Shown here: positions 7,820-18,100 of the stretch, in pieces | Layout of the letters: every line of letters begins with the position of its first letter | Numbering within the stretch: position 1 is the first letter of the stretch | Assembly: GCA_016794565.1 (NCBI GenBank) | Contig: JAEUHQ010000134.1 | Coordinates: forward strand, 1 to 64,000 | Reading direction: 5' to 3' | Source of the DNA: Planctomycetota bacterium | GTDB taxonomy: Bacteria; Planctomycetota; UBA1135; UBA2386 | Length of the DNA stretch: 64,000 nucleotides | Position numbers and translations under genes: made by a program | The notes under the pieces: generated by a model | The model's input: the letters and a program-made list of their open reading frames with translations, nothing else | Databases searched by the model: none | What the model was told of the DNA's origin: nothing

Positions 7820-10096
7820 TCACGCCGCACCGCGGCGGAACCGCCGCGTGAGCACGAACCGTTCGCACGCCGCGAGCGCCACGACGGCGAGCAGCAGCCA
7901 TCCGGCGAACGCGGGCGCCGTCGGCACCGCACGCCGCACGAACTGCGGCGCCGGCGGCGCCGGCCCGACCGCGGGTTGACTTCCCGCCAGCCCGCGGAGC
8001 CACGCGGCATCGCGCGCGTCGGGCGCCTGCGGCTCGACGACCACTTCCGTCGCGATGCGCATCGGCGCCCACGTCGGCTGCGGCGGTCGCACCGCCGCGA
8101 CCCACTTCGACAGACGCGCCGGAAAGGCGGGGTCGCGGCGGAACTCGGCCGCAGCGGCGCCGAACAGGTCCGTGGCGACGGCGGCGACGCGGCCGAGGCC
8201 GCGATTGCCGAACGCGAGCAGAGGCCACCCGGCGGGGCCCGCGACGAGCAGCACGCTCGCGTCGAGCCTCGCCTCCCCCGCCACCGCGGCAGCCAGTGGC
8301 GGCCAAGGCTCGGGGTCCGGGAGCGGCGCCAGCAGCGGCGACGCAGCGACCGCGCGTACTGGCAAACGACCGGCGGGTTTCGGCGCCTCTTCCGGAGTCG
8401 GACGCGGGTCGATCGGCGGTTGCGGCGCGGGCTCGGCCTCGTGCGTTTCGCCTTCGCGAGGATGCCGTCCGACGCGCTCGAGCGCCCGCGTGACCTCGGC
8501 GCTCACGAACACCGGCACGACGGCGGGGTCGTCGATCGGGAGGAACTGTCCGCCGCCGATCCGAGTGAGCACTTCGGCTTCGCGCTTGAAGGACTGCCCG
8601 GTGAACGGGTCGATGATCGAGATCACCGAAACCGTCGCCTTCGTCCGCTCGCGCATGTGGCGCGCGAGTTCCTGCAGCGGCAACGACTCGTCGACGTCGA
8701 ATTCGCCGTCCGTGACGACGACGACGTGCTTCACCGCAGCGCGGCTCTCGCGCAACAGGTCCTCGGCGGCACGCAGGCCACCGAGGAGGAACGTGCGCTC
8801 CGGGGTGTGCGCGAGCTTGTCGATGCCGGCCCGCACGCGGGCGAGGTCGGTCGCGTCGGTCAACGGCAGTTCCACGCGCCCTCTGCCCTTGTCACCGAAC
8901 GTGACGATCGCCACCGAGTCGCCGGGCCCGAGGGCGAGCGCGGTGCGGAGCGCGCTCGTCTTCGCGTAGCTCATCTTCGTACGGCCGCTCGCGACTTCGT
9001 TGCCCATGCTGCCCGAGCGGTCCACCACCAGCACCATCGCGATCGCGCGCTTGTCGACCTCGATCGGCTCCGCGCCGATCCGATCCGCCGCGCCGGTCTC
9101 GCCCGTCGGCGGCCGCTCCGGCGGCGGCGCAGGAGGTTCGGCTGGTGGCACCGGCGGCGGAGTGTCGGCCGCACCACCGCCGGCGCTTTCGCGTCCGGGA
9201 CGTTCCTGCTCTCGCGAGGGACGCACCGGCAACAGGGCCCGCATGGGTTCGTCCGAACCGCCGAAGGCGGGGCCCGCCACGAACAGCCCGGTCCCGTCGA
9301 TCACGGCGGCCACCAGCGCCTGCTGCGCCGACACCGGCAGCGGGCGCCCGAGCACGATGACGGGCGCGTCGCGCCAGTCCGCGGGCAGATCCGCGCTCTC
9401 GCGCACGGCGACGCCCTGCGCACGCAGCGCCGCGGCGGCGATGCCGCTCGGGTCGAGCACGAGCAGAGGCCGTTCGTCACCGACGTCGCACACGCCCCGC
9501 GCGACGACCCGATGGCCGCCGAACGAGAACGCCACTTCGATCGAGTGCCGGCCCGGAGCGTTCGGGACGATCTCGCACTCGGCCGCACGATCCCCGCCGA
9601 TGGTGATCGTGCGCTGCGCGGTTTCGCCCGCTGCCGCGCGGACGACGACTTCGGCGGCGGTACCGGTCGGCAGCCCGGGCAGTTCGACGGAGAGCAGCGC
9701 GGGGCGACCCGCGACCAGCGGCGTCGCGGCGCGCACGACGAGGCGTCCGGCATCGAACGGCAACGGCTCTTCGGGCACGACGGCGAGCGCACCGAGCGGC
9801 CCCGTCGCGTCGGCCGCACGCGCTGCGGGGTGCCAGCGCAGCCGCAGATCCTGCGAACGCGGCCCGGCCGCGGCCGCCGCGTCGAGCGCAGCATTCACGA
9901 CGTCGGCGTTCGCCAACACGGCGTCCGCGACGCGCGGCGACGACTCTTCGAAACGCGCCCCGTCGGGAGCGAGCGCTGCGGCTGCGAACGCGAGCAGGAC
10001 GCACCATGCCGCGACGCGGACGAGCGGCGGCGTCGAACGCACGACGAGAAGGCCGGTGGCCGCCGCCGCGAGCGCGCTCACGACGGCGACGATCAC
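7820..10096 (-). CDS. membrane-anchored von Willebrand factor A domain protein
   Basis: The 758-residue product begins with two hydrophobic helices (about residues 1-45), has a beta-rich region, a Pro-rich linker (about 305-345), then a VWA domain with the metal site VVDRSGSMG near residue 357 and VVVTDGEFDVDES. A final helix near residues 730-750 precedes a basic tail. This order resembles large BatA/YfbK-like or glutamine-amidotransferase-like membrane proteins of planctomycetes and relatives. VWA proteins usually mediate metal-dependent protein contacts. The GTG start at 10096 overlaps the upstream stop (GTGA), so it is co-translated with the NPCBM-like gene. Role unknown. Confidence 0.75.
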   Translation of the reverse strand: MIVAVVSALAAAATGLLVVRSTPPLVRVAAWCVLLAFAAAALAPDGARFEESSPRVADAVLANADVVNAALDAAAAAGPRSQDLRLRWHPAARAADATGPLGALAVVPEEPLPFDAGRLVVRAATPLVAGRPALLSVELPGLPTGTAAEVVVRAAAGETAQRTITIGGDRAAECEIVPNAPGRHSIEVAFSFGGHRVVARGVCDVGDERPLLVLDPSGIAAAALRAQGVAVRESADLPADWRDAPVIVLGRPLPVSAQQALVAAVIDGTGLFVAGPAFGGSDEPMRALLPVRPSREQERPGRESAGGGAADTPPPVPPAEPPAPPPERPPTGETGAADRIGAEPIEVDKRAIAMVLVVDRSGSMGNEVASGRTKMSYAKTSALRTALALGPGDSVAIVTFGDKGRGRVELPLTDATDLARVRAGIDKLAHTPERTFLLGGLRAAEDLLRESRAAVKHVVVVTDGEFDVDESLPLQELARHMRERTKATVSVISIIDPFTGQSFKREAEVLTRIGGGQFLPIDDPAVVPVFVSAEVTRALERVGRHPREGETHEAEPAPQPPIDPRPTPEEAPKPAGRLPVRAVAASPLLAPLPDPEPWPPLAAAVAGEARLDASVLLVAGPAGWPLLAFGNRGLGRVAAVATDLFGAAAAEFRRDPAFPARLSKWVAAVRPPQPTWAPMRIATEVVVEPQAPDARDAAWLRGLAGSQPAVGPAPPAPQFVRRAVPTAPAFAGWLLLAVVALAACERFVLTRRFRRGAA

Positions 10097-11292
10097 GGTC
10101 GGCGCCCGCCCGCGAAGAGGAACATCGGCGACAACCAGTCGACCCGATCCCCGACGTCGCGCCCCTTGCCGAAGCCGGCTTCGAGCGTGACCACGTCCCC
10201 CGCGCGAACCGCGACGAGGCCGGTGTCGCGAACGACGCCGGCGCCGAGCCCCTTCTGCTCGAACTTCACGCCATCGCCGACGAGCAGCCGCACGTCGACA
10301 TCCGCGGCGACGCCCAGTTCGGCGGAGGAATCGTCGAGAGCCACCAGGGTCCGGAAGTGGGAAGCACCCTCCGGCACCACGAACGACAAGCGGCTCTCCG
10401 CCTGCACGCCGAAGCCCTTTCCATGGGTCCGCCCGGCTGCCACCATCGGCGTGCCGACACACGCGGCGTCGCGGCGCCAAGGATGCACCGGATCGCCGTC
10501 GTAGCCACGTTCCGTCACGGCGGACGGCCGAAGGTCGGATGCGAACTTCGCCGTCCCCGCGAACGACAGACACGCGACATCCGTGAGGCGTACGTCGAAC
10601 TCGATCCCGTCGCGTTCGCACTTCACGACGTCGGCCTCGAACCGCCGCACGACGACCCCGAGACGATCGGCCGCACGCGTCACGAGATCGACGGGCGCCG
10701 GCGTCGAGCGCGGTGCCGGGTCCGCGATGCGGAGCGCGACGAACTCGGACAACCCGAACCAGCGCGGCGCGGCGGCACCGTCCGGCTGGAACTTCACGCC
10801 CTGCTCGCCGAACTGGTGCAGGGTGCCCGCGACGAGGTCGAAGCCGACCGCGGCCCGCTGAAACAGCGCTTCGCCGACCCCGTCCGGCAGCCGGAGGGCC
10901 AGCGGAAAGGCCTCGCCCGCTCGCGCGAACGCAGCAAGCCGTTCGACCGGCAGGTCGATCCGGCCGAGCACCGGCGACACGACCTGCAACCGATCGCCCC
11001 CGCTGTCGCCGCCCGCCAGCGCGCCGCGCACGACCTCGTCGTTGGACAGCCACGCCGAAGGCAGGTCGACGGCGCGCGCCGCGACGCCGGCGAGCACGAC
11101 CACGTCCCCGGCCGCGAAGCGGATGCGTTGGCCGTTTGCCTGCCCCTCGAGGCCCTGGTCGGGCGCCCCGCGCAGGTCGTGCACGACGACCGCCGTGCCG
11201 TTGCGCAAGAGCAACTCGACCGCAGGCCCCTGGGCCGGCAGCGCTCCCGCAAGCACGGCGAGCACGGGCGCCGCCCAAACCATGGGACCCAT
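10093..11292 (-). CDS. secreted NPCBM-domain-like protein
   Basis: The product is 399 residues from the ATG at 11292; another ATG lies at 11283, and a longer in-frame extension back to 11400 lacks a signal peptide at its start. A signal peptide ends at ALPAQG. The N-terminal part has short repeated beta strands ([20 protein letters not shown]). The C-terminal 140 residues carry [15 protein letters not shown] and [11 protein letters not shown], which matches the NPCBM (novel putative carbohydrate-binding module) pattern. It may bind glycans in the periplasm or outside. It is the first gene of a pair with the VWA protein. Confidence 0.7.
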   Translation of the reverse strand: MGPMVWAAPVLAVLAGALPAQGPAVELLLRNGTAVVVHDLRGAPDQGLEGQANGQRIRFAAGDVVVLAGVAARAVDLPSAWLSNDEVVRGALAGGDSGGDRLQVVSPVLGRIDLPVERLAAFARAGEAFPLALRLPDGVGEALFQRAAVGFDLVAGTLHQFGEQGVKFQPDGAAAPRWFGLSEFVALRIADPAPRSTPAPVDLVTRAADRLGVVVRRFEADVVKCERDGIEFDVRLTDVACLSFAGTAKFASDLRPSAVTERGYDGDPVHPWRRDAACVGTPMVAAGRTHGKGFGVQAESRLSFVVPEGASHFRTLVALDDSSAELGVAADVDVRLLVGDGVKFEQKGLGAGVVRDTGLVAVRAGDVVTLEAGFGKGRDVGDRVDWLSPMFLFAGGRRP

Positions 11293-11600
11293 GCCAGAAT
11301 GGCGCGCCGCCTCCGCGGCCCGCACCCGTTGGCTGTCAGAATGTCGCGCGATGCTGCTGTCGCGCGGTGCCAAGGGGCCTAGGGGATGCGCCACAACCAT
11401 TTGTCAGTTCCTCGCTTGCGCCATCATCACGATCGCGATCCAGGCTCGCTTCCAAGGCGGCACCACGTTTGCTTGCCGGCGCGCCCGCTCGGCCGGACGC
11501 AGCGACTCGCTGCGCCGACCGGGATCCGCGGAGCCGCCTCGACGAGGTGGCCCGCACAGCCACCCCAACGAAGTATCCCAGATTCCTCCCCGAGGTTGTG
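11293..11600. promoter_or_regulatory. divergent region upstream of groEL1, with hairpin
   Basis: This 308-base gene-free stretch must contain the promoter of the chaperone block and that of the NPCBM-like gene. I looked for the CIRCE inverted repeat (TTAGCACTC-N9-GAGTGCTAA) that binds HrcA and did not find it, nor an obvious heat-shock sigma box. A perfect 7-bp stem with 3-base loop (CGCAGCG act CGCTGCG) lies at 11498-11514, about 90 bases before the groEL1 start; it could act in the 5' leader. Regulation is therefore unresolved. Confidence 0.4.
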
Positions 11601-13220
<1,620 letters not shown>

Positions 13221-13272
13221 GTCCGCCCCTCACCACCCCAACCCTGACCACATACCAACGGAGTAGACACAC

Positions 13273-13566
13273 ATGGCTTCCCTGCGACCCCTGGACGATC
13301 GCGTCGTGCTGAAGGTGCTCGACGCCGAAGAGAAGACCGCCGGCGGCATCCTGCTGCCCGACACCGCCAAGGAAAAGCCGCAGCGCGGCAAGATCACCGC
13401 CGTCGGCGACGGCAAGCTCGGCAAGGACGGCAAGCGCATCAAGCCCGACGTGAAGAAGGGCGACGTCGTGCTGTTCGGCAAGTACGCCGGCAGCGACGTG
13501 AAGGTCGATGGCGACGACTACAAGATCCTGCGCGAGAGCGAGATCCTCGCGCGGGTGGAGGGCTGA
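13273..13566 (+). CDS. groES: 10 kDa co-chaperonin GroES
   Basis: The 97-residue product has [27 protein letters not shown], with the mobile-loop segment that docks onto GroEL, and ends in [15 protein letters not shown]. GroES caps the GroEL ring and drives the folding cycle. It is of normal family length. It lies 52 bases after groEL1 and 4 bases before groEL2, so a single cap gene is placed between two ring genes. A GGAG sits nine bases upstream of the ATG. Confidence 0.97.
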   Translation: MASLRPLDDRVVLKVLDAEEKTAGGILLPDTAKEKPQRGKITAVGDGKLGKDGKRIKPDVKKGDVVLFGKYAGSDVKVDGDDYKILRESEILARVEG

Positions 13567-13570
13567 TCCG

Positions 13571-15181
13571 ATGGGCAAGCAGATCATGTACGAGGACGCC
13601 GCACGTCGTAAGGCGGTCGAAGGCGTCCAGAAGCTCGCCCGCGCGGTCAAGGTCACCCTCGGCCCCGCCGGCAAGAACGTCATCATCGAGAAGCCCTTCG
13701 GCGGCCCGCAGGTCACGAAGGACGGCGTCACCGTCGCGAAGGAAGTCGATCTCGAGGATCCCTTCGAGAACATGGGCGCGAAGCTCGTGCGCGAAGTCGC
13801 CAGCAAGACGAACGACGTCGCCGGCGACGGCACGACGACGGCCACGGTACTCGCCGAGGCGATCCTCACGATCGGCCAGCGCTACCTGACCTCGGGCGTC
13901 GACCCGAACCACCTGCGCGCGGGCATCGACGCCGCGGTTCTGCACGTCACCGAGAAGCTCGCCGCGATGGCGAAGAAGGTCGACAACAAGAGCCGCGACG
14001 CGATCGCGCAGGTCGGCGCGATTTCGGCGAACAACGACGCCGAGATCGGCAACCTGCTCGCCGACGCGATGATGAAGGTCGGCGCCGAAGGCGTCGTCAC
14101 CGTCGAAGAAGGCAAGAGCGCTTCGACCGAACTCGAGCACGTCGACGGCATGCAGTTCGACAAGGGCTACGTGTCGCCGTACTTCATCACGGACCCGAAG
14201 ACCATGGAGGCGGTCTACGAGAACGCCGCCATCCTCGTGCACGAGAAGAAGATCTCGAACGTGCGCGAGATGATCCCGCTGCTCGAGCAGGTCTCGCGCA
14301 GCGGCAAGCCGCTCCTGATCATCGCCGAGGACGTCGAGTCCGAAGCGCTCGCGGCGCTGGTCGTGAACCGCCTGAAGGGCGTGCTGAACGTCTGTGCCGT
14401 CAAGGCGCCTGGCTTCGGCGACCGCCGCAAGGCGATGCTGCAGGACCTCGCGACGCTGACCGGCGGTCAGTGCATCAGCGAAGACCTCGGCATCAAGCTC
14501 GAGAACGTCACGCTCGAGCAGCTCGGCACCGCACAGAAGGTGCGCGTGACGAAGGACCACACGACGATCATCGGCGGCAAGGGCCAGAAGTCGGAGATCG
14601 AGGCCCGCGCGGACAGCATCCGTTCGCAGATCGAACGGACGACGTCGGACTACGACCGCGAGAAGCTCCAGGAGCGACTCGCCAAGCTGTGCGGCGGCGT
14701 CGCGATCATCCGCGCCGGCGCGATGACCGAAGCCGACATGAAGCAGAAGAAGCAGCGCATCGAGGACGCACTCAACGCGACCCGCGCGGCCGTCGAAGAA
14801 GGCATCGTGCCCGGCGGCGGCGTGGCCCTCCTGCGCGCCAGCCGTTCGCTCGAGACCCTGAAGGTGAAGGGCGACCAGCAGTTCGGCGTCGAGATCGTGA
14901 AGCGCGCGTGCGAAGCGCCGATGCGCCAGATCGCGGAGAACGCCGGCGAACACGGCTCCGTCGTCGTCGACGAAGCGCTGACCCGCAAGGCCAACGAAGG
15001 CTTCAACGCCCTCTCCGGCGAATGGGTCGACATGTTCGCCGCCGGCATCGTCGATCCGACGAAGGTCGTGCGCAGCGCGCTGCAGAACGCGGCGAGCATC
15101 GCCGGCCTGATGCTGACGACGAACACCATGGTCACCTCCATCAAGGAAGAGCAGAAGGCGGTCAGCGGCAGCACGAGCTGA
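13571..15181 (+). CDS. groEL: 60 kDa chaperonin GroEL, copy 2
   Basis: The 536-residue product is a second full-length GroEL with [61 protein letters not shown] and [15 protein letters not shown], so ATPase residues are kept. It ends in [12 protein letters not shown] and also lacks the Gly-Gly-Met tail. It differs from copy 1 throughout, so the pair is not a recent duplication. Its ATG is 4 bases after the groES stop, which implies co-expression with GroES. In other bacteria with several GroELs, copies differ in clients or regulation; which copy is the housekeeping one cannot be told here. Confidence 0.96.
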   Translation: MGKQIMYEDAARRKAVEGVQKLARAVKVTLGPAGKNVIIEKPFGGPQVTKDGVTVAKEVDLEDPFENMGAKLVREVASKTNDVAGDGTTTATVLAEAILTIGQRYLTSGVDPNHLRAGIDAAVLHVTEKLAAMAKKVDNKSRDAIAQVGAISANNDAEIGNLLADAMMKVGAEGVVTVEEGKSASTELEHVDGMQFDKGYVSPYFITDPKTMEAVYENAAILVHEKKISNVREMIPLLEQVSRSGKPLLIIAEDVESEALAALVVNRLKGVLNVCAVKAPGFGDRRKAMLQDLATLTGGQCISEDLGIKLENVTLEQLGTAQKVRVTKDHTTIIGGKGQKSEIEARADSIRSQIERTTSDYDREKLQERLAKLCGGVAIIRAGAMTEADMKQKKQRIEDALNATRAAVEEGIVPGGGVALLRASRSLETLKVKGDQQFGVEIVKRACEAPMRQIAENAGEHGSVVVDEALTRKANEGFNALSGEWVDMFAAGIVDPTKVVRSALQNAASIAGLMLTTNTMVTSIKEEQKAVSGSTS

Positions 15182-15183
15182 CG

Positions 15184-15214
15184 ATCGTTCGCAGCCGTTC
15201 CGGCTGCGAACGAT
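15184..15214 (+). terminator. strong hairpin after groEL2
   Basis: A perfect 14-bp inverted repeat (ATCGTTCGCAGCCG / CGGCTGCGAACGAT) with a TTC loop begins three bases after the groEL2 stop. No T-run follows, so it may be a processing or attenuation hairpin rather than a classic intrinsic terminator. Confidence 0.65.
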
Positions 15215-15371
15215 GCGCGTGATCCCTGCCGAACGGGCCGAACAAGGACGCGGGCGTATCCAGCGATTGGCGGCTTCGTTCGGCGGAGCGGTGTTGGCGC
15301 GAAGTTCGACGGGGACGCCGACCGATAGGTTGGTCGTCCCCGCCTTGGTATCGAGAGTTCCGTTCCCAGCG

Positions 15372-16508
15372 ATGGCCCAGAAGCGCGACTACTACGAAGT
15401 GCTCGGCGTCGACCGCAAGGCCGACGAGGACACCATCCGGAAGGCGTATCGCAAGCTCGCGCTCGAGAACCACCCCGACCGCAACCCCGGGAACACCGAG
15501 GCCGAGCAGCGCTTCAAGGAAGGCGCCGAGGCGTACGCAGTGCTCGGCGACGCCGAGAAGCGGCGGCGCTACGACCAGTTCGGCCACGCGGGTGTCGACG
15601 GTCCCCAGGGCGGCCAGGGCTTCGCGTCGGCCGAAGACGTCTTCGCGGCGTTCGGCGACCTGTTCGGCGGTGGCGGCGGCGGCGGCTTCTTCGAACAGTT
15701 CTTCGGCGGCGGCCGCCGCGGACGCGGGCGACGCGGCACGAGCCTCAAGGTCGACCTCGAGCTGACCCTCGAGGAAGTCGCGACCGGCGTCAAGAAGACC
15801 ATCGAACTGCGTCGCGCCGAGCGGTGCGACGTGTGCGCCGGCTCGGGCGCCCGTCCCGGCACGAAACCCAAGCGCTGCGGGACCTGCGGCGGGCACGGCC
15901 AGGTCGTGCGTTCCCAGGGCTTCTTCCAGCTGCGGCAGACGTGCCCCGCCTGCGAAGGTCAGGGCCAGACCGTCGACGACCCGTGCACGAACTGCCGCGG
16001 ACGGGGCTCCGTGCCGAAGGACGCGCCGATCAACCTCACGGTCCCCGCCGGCATCGAGTCGGGCCACACGGAGCGCATCGTCGGGCAAGGCGAGCCGGGC
16101 GAAGGCGGCGGCCCTCCGGGCGATCTCGTCGTGGTGCTCCACGTGAAGGAGCACGACGTGTTCACCCGCATCGGCGACGACCTGCTGATGCAGTCGCGCA
16201 TCTCGTTCCGACAGGCCGTGCTCGGCGACGAGATCGAGATCCCCACCATCACCGGCGAAACGGTGACCATGTCGATTCCGGCCGGTACGCAGCCGGGCGA
16301 GAAGCTGCGGGTGCGCAACCACGGGCTGCCGCGAAGCGACGGCTATGGCCGCGGCAATCTCGTCGTACAGGTGCAGGTGAACGTGCCGAAGAAGCTCACC
16401 GGCGAAATGGAGGAGCTGCTCAACCGGTTCGATGAACTGGACGGCGGCAAACGAGGCAAGAAGAGCAAGAAGACGATCTTCGAGAAGGTGAAGGACATCT
16501 TCTCGTGA
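15372..16508 (+). CDS. dnaJ: chaperone protein DnaJ
   Basis: The 378-residue product has an N-terminal J domain with HPD (ENHPDRNPG), a Gly/Phe-rich linker ([16 protein letters not shown]), four zinc-binding CxxCxGxG repeats ([32 protein letters not shown]) and a C-terminal substrate-binding region. It is a full type I DnaJ that hands unfolded proteins to DnaK. It starts 190 bases after groEL2 and is followed closely by grpE. dnaK itself is not in the window. Confidence 0.96.
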   Translation: MAQKRDYYEVLGVDRKADEDTIRKAYRKLALENHPDRNPGNTEAEQRFKEGAEAYAVLGDAEKRRRYDQFGHAGVDGPQGGQGFASAEDVFAAFGDLFGGGGGGGFFEQFFGGGRRGRGRRGTSLKVDLELTLEEVATGVKKTIELRRAERCDVCAGSGARPGTKPKRCGTCGGHGQVVRSQGFFQLRQTCPACEGQGQTVDDPCTNCRGRGSVPKDAPINLTVPAGIESGHTERIVGQGEPGEGGGPPGDLVVVLHVKEHDVFTRIGDDLLMQSRISFRQAVLGDEIEIPTITGETVTMSIPAGTQPGEKLRVRNHGLPRSDGYGRGNLVVQVQVNVPKKLTGEMEELLNRFDELDGGKRGKKSKKTIFEKVKDIFS

Positions 16509-16524
16509 GCCACAGGGAGACCCC

Positions 16525-17073
16525 GTGAACCGAACCGACGAACAACCAGACCCGGTCGAGCCGAACACGCCCGAGGGCGAACCCACGGTGGAGATCCCGG
16601 CGCACGAACGCGAGGTGGCGAAGCTCCGCGAGGAGCGCGACCAGTTCGAACAGCAGCTGCAGCGCGCACTCGCCGACACGGCGAACATGCGCCGACGCCA
16701 GAAGCAGGAACTCGACGACGGCAAGCGCCGCGTGCTCGAGGGACTGACGCAGGAACTGCTGCCCGTGCTCGACAGCTTCTCGATGGCCCTGCAGGCCTAC
16801 GACGGCGGCAACAGCGACCCGAAGTCGCTGATCGACGGCATCCGGATGGTGCGCACGCTGCTGACGGGCGCGCTCGAGCGCCACGGCCTGCAGGAGATTC
16901 CCGCCGCCGCGCTCCCGTTCGATCCGTCGCGGCACGAAGCCGTCTCGGTGGAAACCGCGGCCGGTGTCCCCGAGGGGCAGATCGTCCGCGTGCTGCAAGC
17001 CGGCTACCTGCTCGGCGACCGCGTCGTCCGCCACAGCCGCGTCGTCGTCGCGGGCCCCGCGAAGAAGGACTGA
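16525..17073 (+). CDS. grpE: nucleotide exchange factor GrpE
   Basis: The 182-residue product has an acidic, Pro-rich N-terminus, a long coiled-coil helix (about residues 28-70, REEREQFEQQLQRAL-like heptads) and a C-terminal beta domain containing FDPSRHEAV and GYLLGDRVVRHSRVVV, both typical of GrpE. It releases ADP from DnaK. The GTG start is preceded by GGGAG at suitable spacing. It lies 16 bases after dnaJ and is presumably in one transcript with it. Confidence 0.93.
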   Translation: MNRTDEQPDPVEPNTPEGEPTVEIPAHEREVAKLREERDQFEQQLQRALADTANMRRRQKQELDDGKRRVLEGLTQELLPVLDSFSMALQAYDGGNSDPKSLIDGIRMVRTLLTGALERHGLQEIPAAALPFDPSRHEAVSVETAAGVPEGQIVRVLQAGYLLGDRVVRHSRVVVAGPAKKD

Positions 17074-17076
17074 TCC

Positions 17077-17376
17077 ATGCCCACCTACGAGTACCTCTGC
17101 AAGGCCTGCGGCCATCGCTTCGACGAGTTCCAGAGCATGTCGGCGAAGGAGCTGCGGAAGTGTCCCGCGTGCAAGAAGAACGCGCTCGACCGCCTGATCG
17201 GCGCCGGCTCCGGCGTCATCTTCAAGGGCTCCGGTTTCTACCAGACCGACTACCGCGGCGCCTCCTACTCGAGCGACGCCAAGAAGGACACGGACTCGCC
17301 GAGCGGCGGTTGCACGCCGAAGTGCGGCACGAGCGACGCCCCCGCCGGCTGCGCGAAGAAGAAGAAGAAGGACTGA
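17077..17376 (+). CDS. FmdB-family zinc ribbon protein
   Basis: The 99-residue product begins MPTYEYLCKACGHRFDEFQSM and has a second CPAC pair, forming the zinc ribbon of the FmdB regulatory-protein family. The middle carries the family segment GSGFYQTDYRG. The C-terminus is low-complexity (CTPKCGTSDAPAGCAKKKKKD) with three more cysteines. These small proteins are often found beside chaperone genes, but their role is not well defined. It starts 3 bases after grpE, so it belongs to the dnaJ-grpE transcript. Confidence 0.88.
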   Translation: MPTYEYLCKACGHRFDEFQSMSAKELRKCPACKKNALDRLIGAGSGVIFKGSGFYQTDYRGASYSSDAKKDTDSPSGGCTPKCGTSDAPAGCAKKKKKD

Positions 17377-17401
17377 CGCGGGACTGCTCGCGGGTCAGTC
17401 C
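17370..17401. terminator. shared palindrome spanning two convergent stop codons
   Basis: GGACTGAC at 17370-17377 is repeated inverted as GTCAGTCC at 17394-17401, with an inner GCG/CGC pair. The TGA of the plus-strand fmdB-like gene (17374-17376) and that of the minus-strand phosphatase (17395-17397) each sit inside one arm. It probably acts as a bidirectional terminator. Confidence 0.6.
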
Positions 17402-18024
17402 GGCTGCACTGCATCGGGGTTCCAGCACGCGATGCGCGATCCGTTCTGGAACACTTCGAGCACGCCGACGCCCCCGTGCGGCAACTGCAGCGACACGCAG
17501 CGCGGCAGACGCATGCCGAGCATCGCAGCCGCGAAGCCGGTGAGCAGCGAGCCCGGCAGCACGACCGCGACCGACTTGCCGAGCGCCGTCGGCATCGTCT
17601 CGGTCCACCAGCCGAGCATGCGTTCGACGGCGTCACCGAGGCTCTCCCCGCCGGGCGCCTTGCTGTCGCCGAACTCCGCGAAGAACGTGCGCACCGCGCC
17701 GTCCTCCTCGCGCATGACGTCGCTCCACGTGCGCCCCTGCCAGCGTCCCATCTCCTGATCGCGCAGTCGCCCGTCGAGCCGCGCCTCGAGCCCGTGAGCT
17801 TCGGCGACGGCGCGCGCGGGGCCGGCACACTGCGGCTGCGAACTCGAGTGCACCGCCGCGACCGTCACCGGCTTCAGCAGCGCGAGCCAACGCAGCACGT
17901 GACCACGGCCGCGCCGACTCAGGTCCGCGGGCCCGGCCCCGATGGCGCGTTCGGCGTGGGAGGCGTCGAGTTCCGGGTGACGGAACATCCAGAGTCGGCA
18001 GAAGTCGGTCGGATCGGCGAACAC
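17395..18024 (-). CDS. histidine phosphatase family protein
   Basis: The 209-residue product (GTG start at 18024) has LWMFRHPELDASHAER near residue 13, where the catalytic RHG of the histidine phosphatase superfamily reads RHP. It continues with LSRRGRGHVLRW and HSSSQPQCAGPARAVAE, the usual second arginine region being replaced by SSSQPQ, then a DQEMGRWQG segment. A late PHGGVGVLEV takes the place of the second catalytic His region. Substrate is unknown. The GTG is favoured because starting at the next Met would remove strand 1 before the RHP. It is divergent from the KaiC-like gene, 76 bases away. Confidence 0.72.
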   Translation of the reverse strand: MFADPTDFCRLWMFRHPELDASHAERAIGAGPADLSRRGRGHVLRWLALLKPVTVAAVHSSSQPQCAGPARAVAEAHGLEARLDGRLRDQEMGRWQGRTWSDVMREEDGAVRTFFAEFGDSKAPGGESLGDAVERMLGWWTETMPTALGKSVAVVLPGSLLTGFAAAMLGMRLPRCVSLQLPHGGVGVLEVFQNGSRIACWNPDAVQPD

Positions 18025-18100
18025 GGGGCGGGATCTTCGCGGCGAAGCGTCCGTCGGTCCATCGTGGCCCGCCCGGTTGCGCGGCAGTAGCCTCCTCCGC

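Noticed and set aside
11293-11600. A CIRCE-like operator in the groEL leader
   Set aside because: No TTAGCACTC/GAGTGCTAA-type inverted repeat is present; the only clear dyad is a short hairpin of different sequence.
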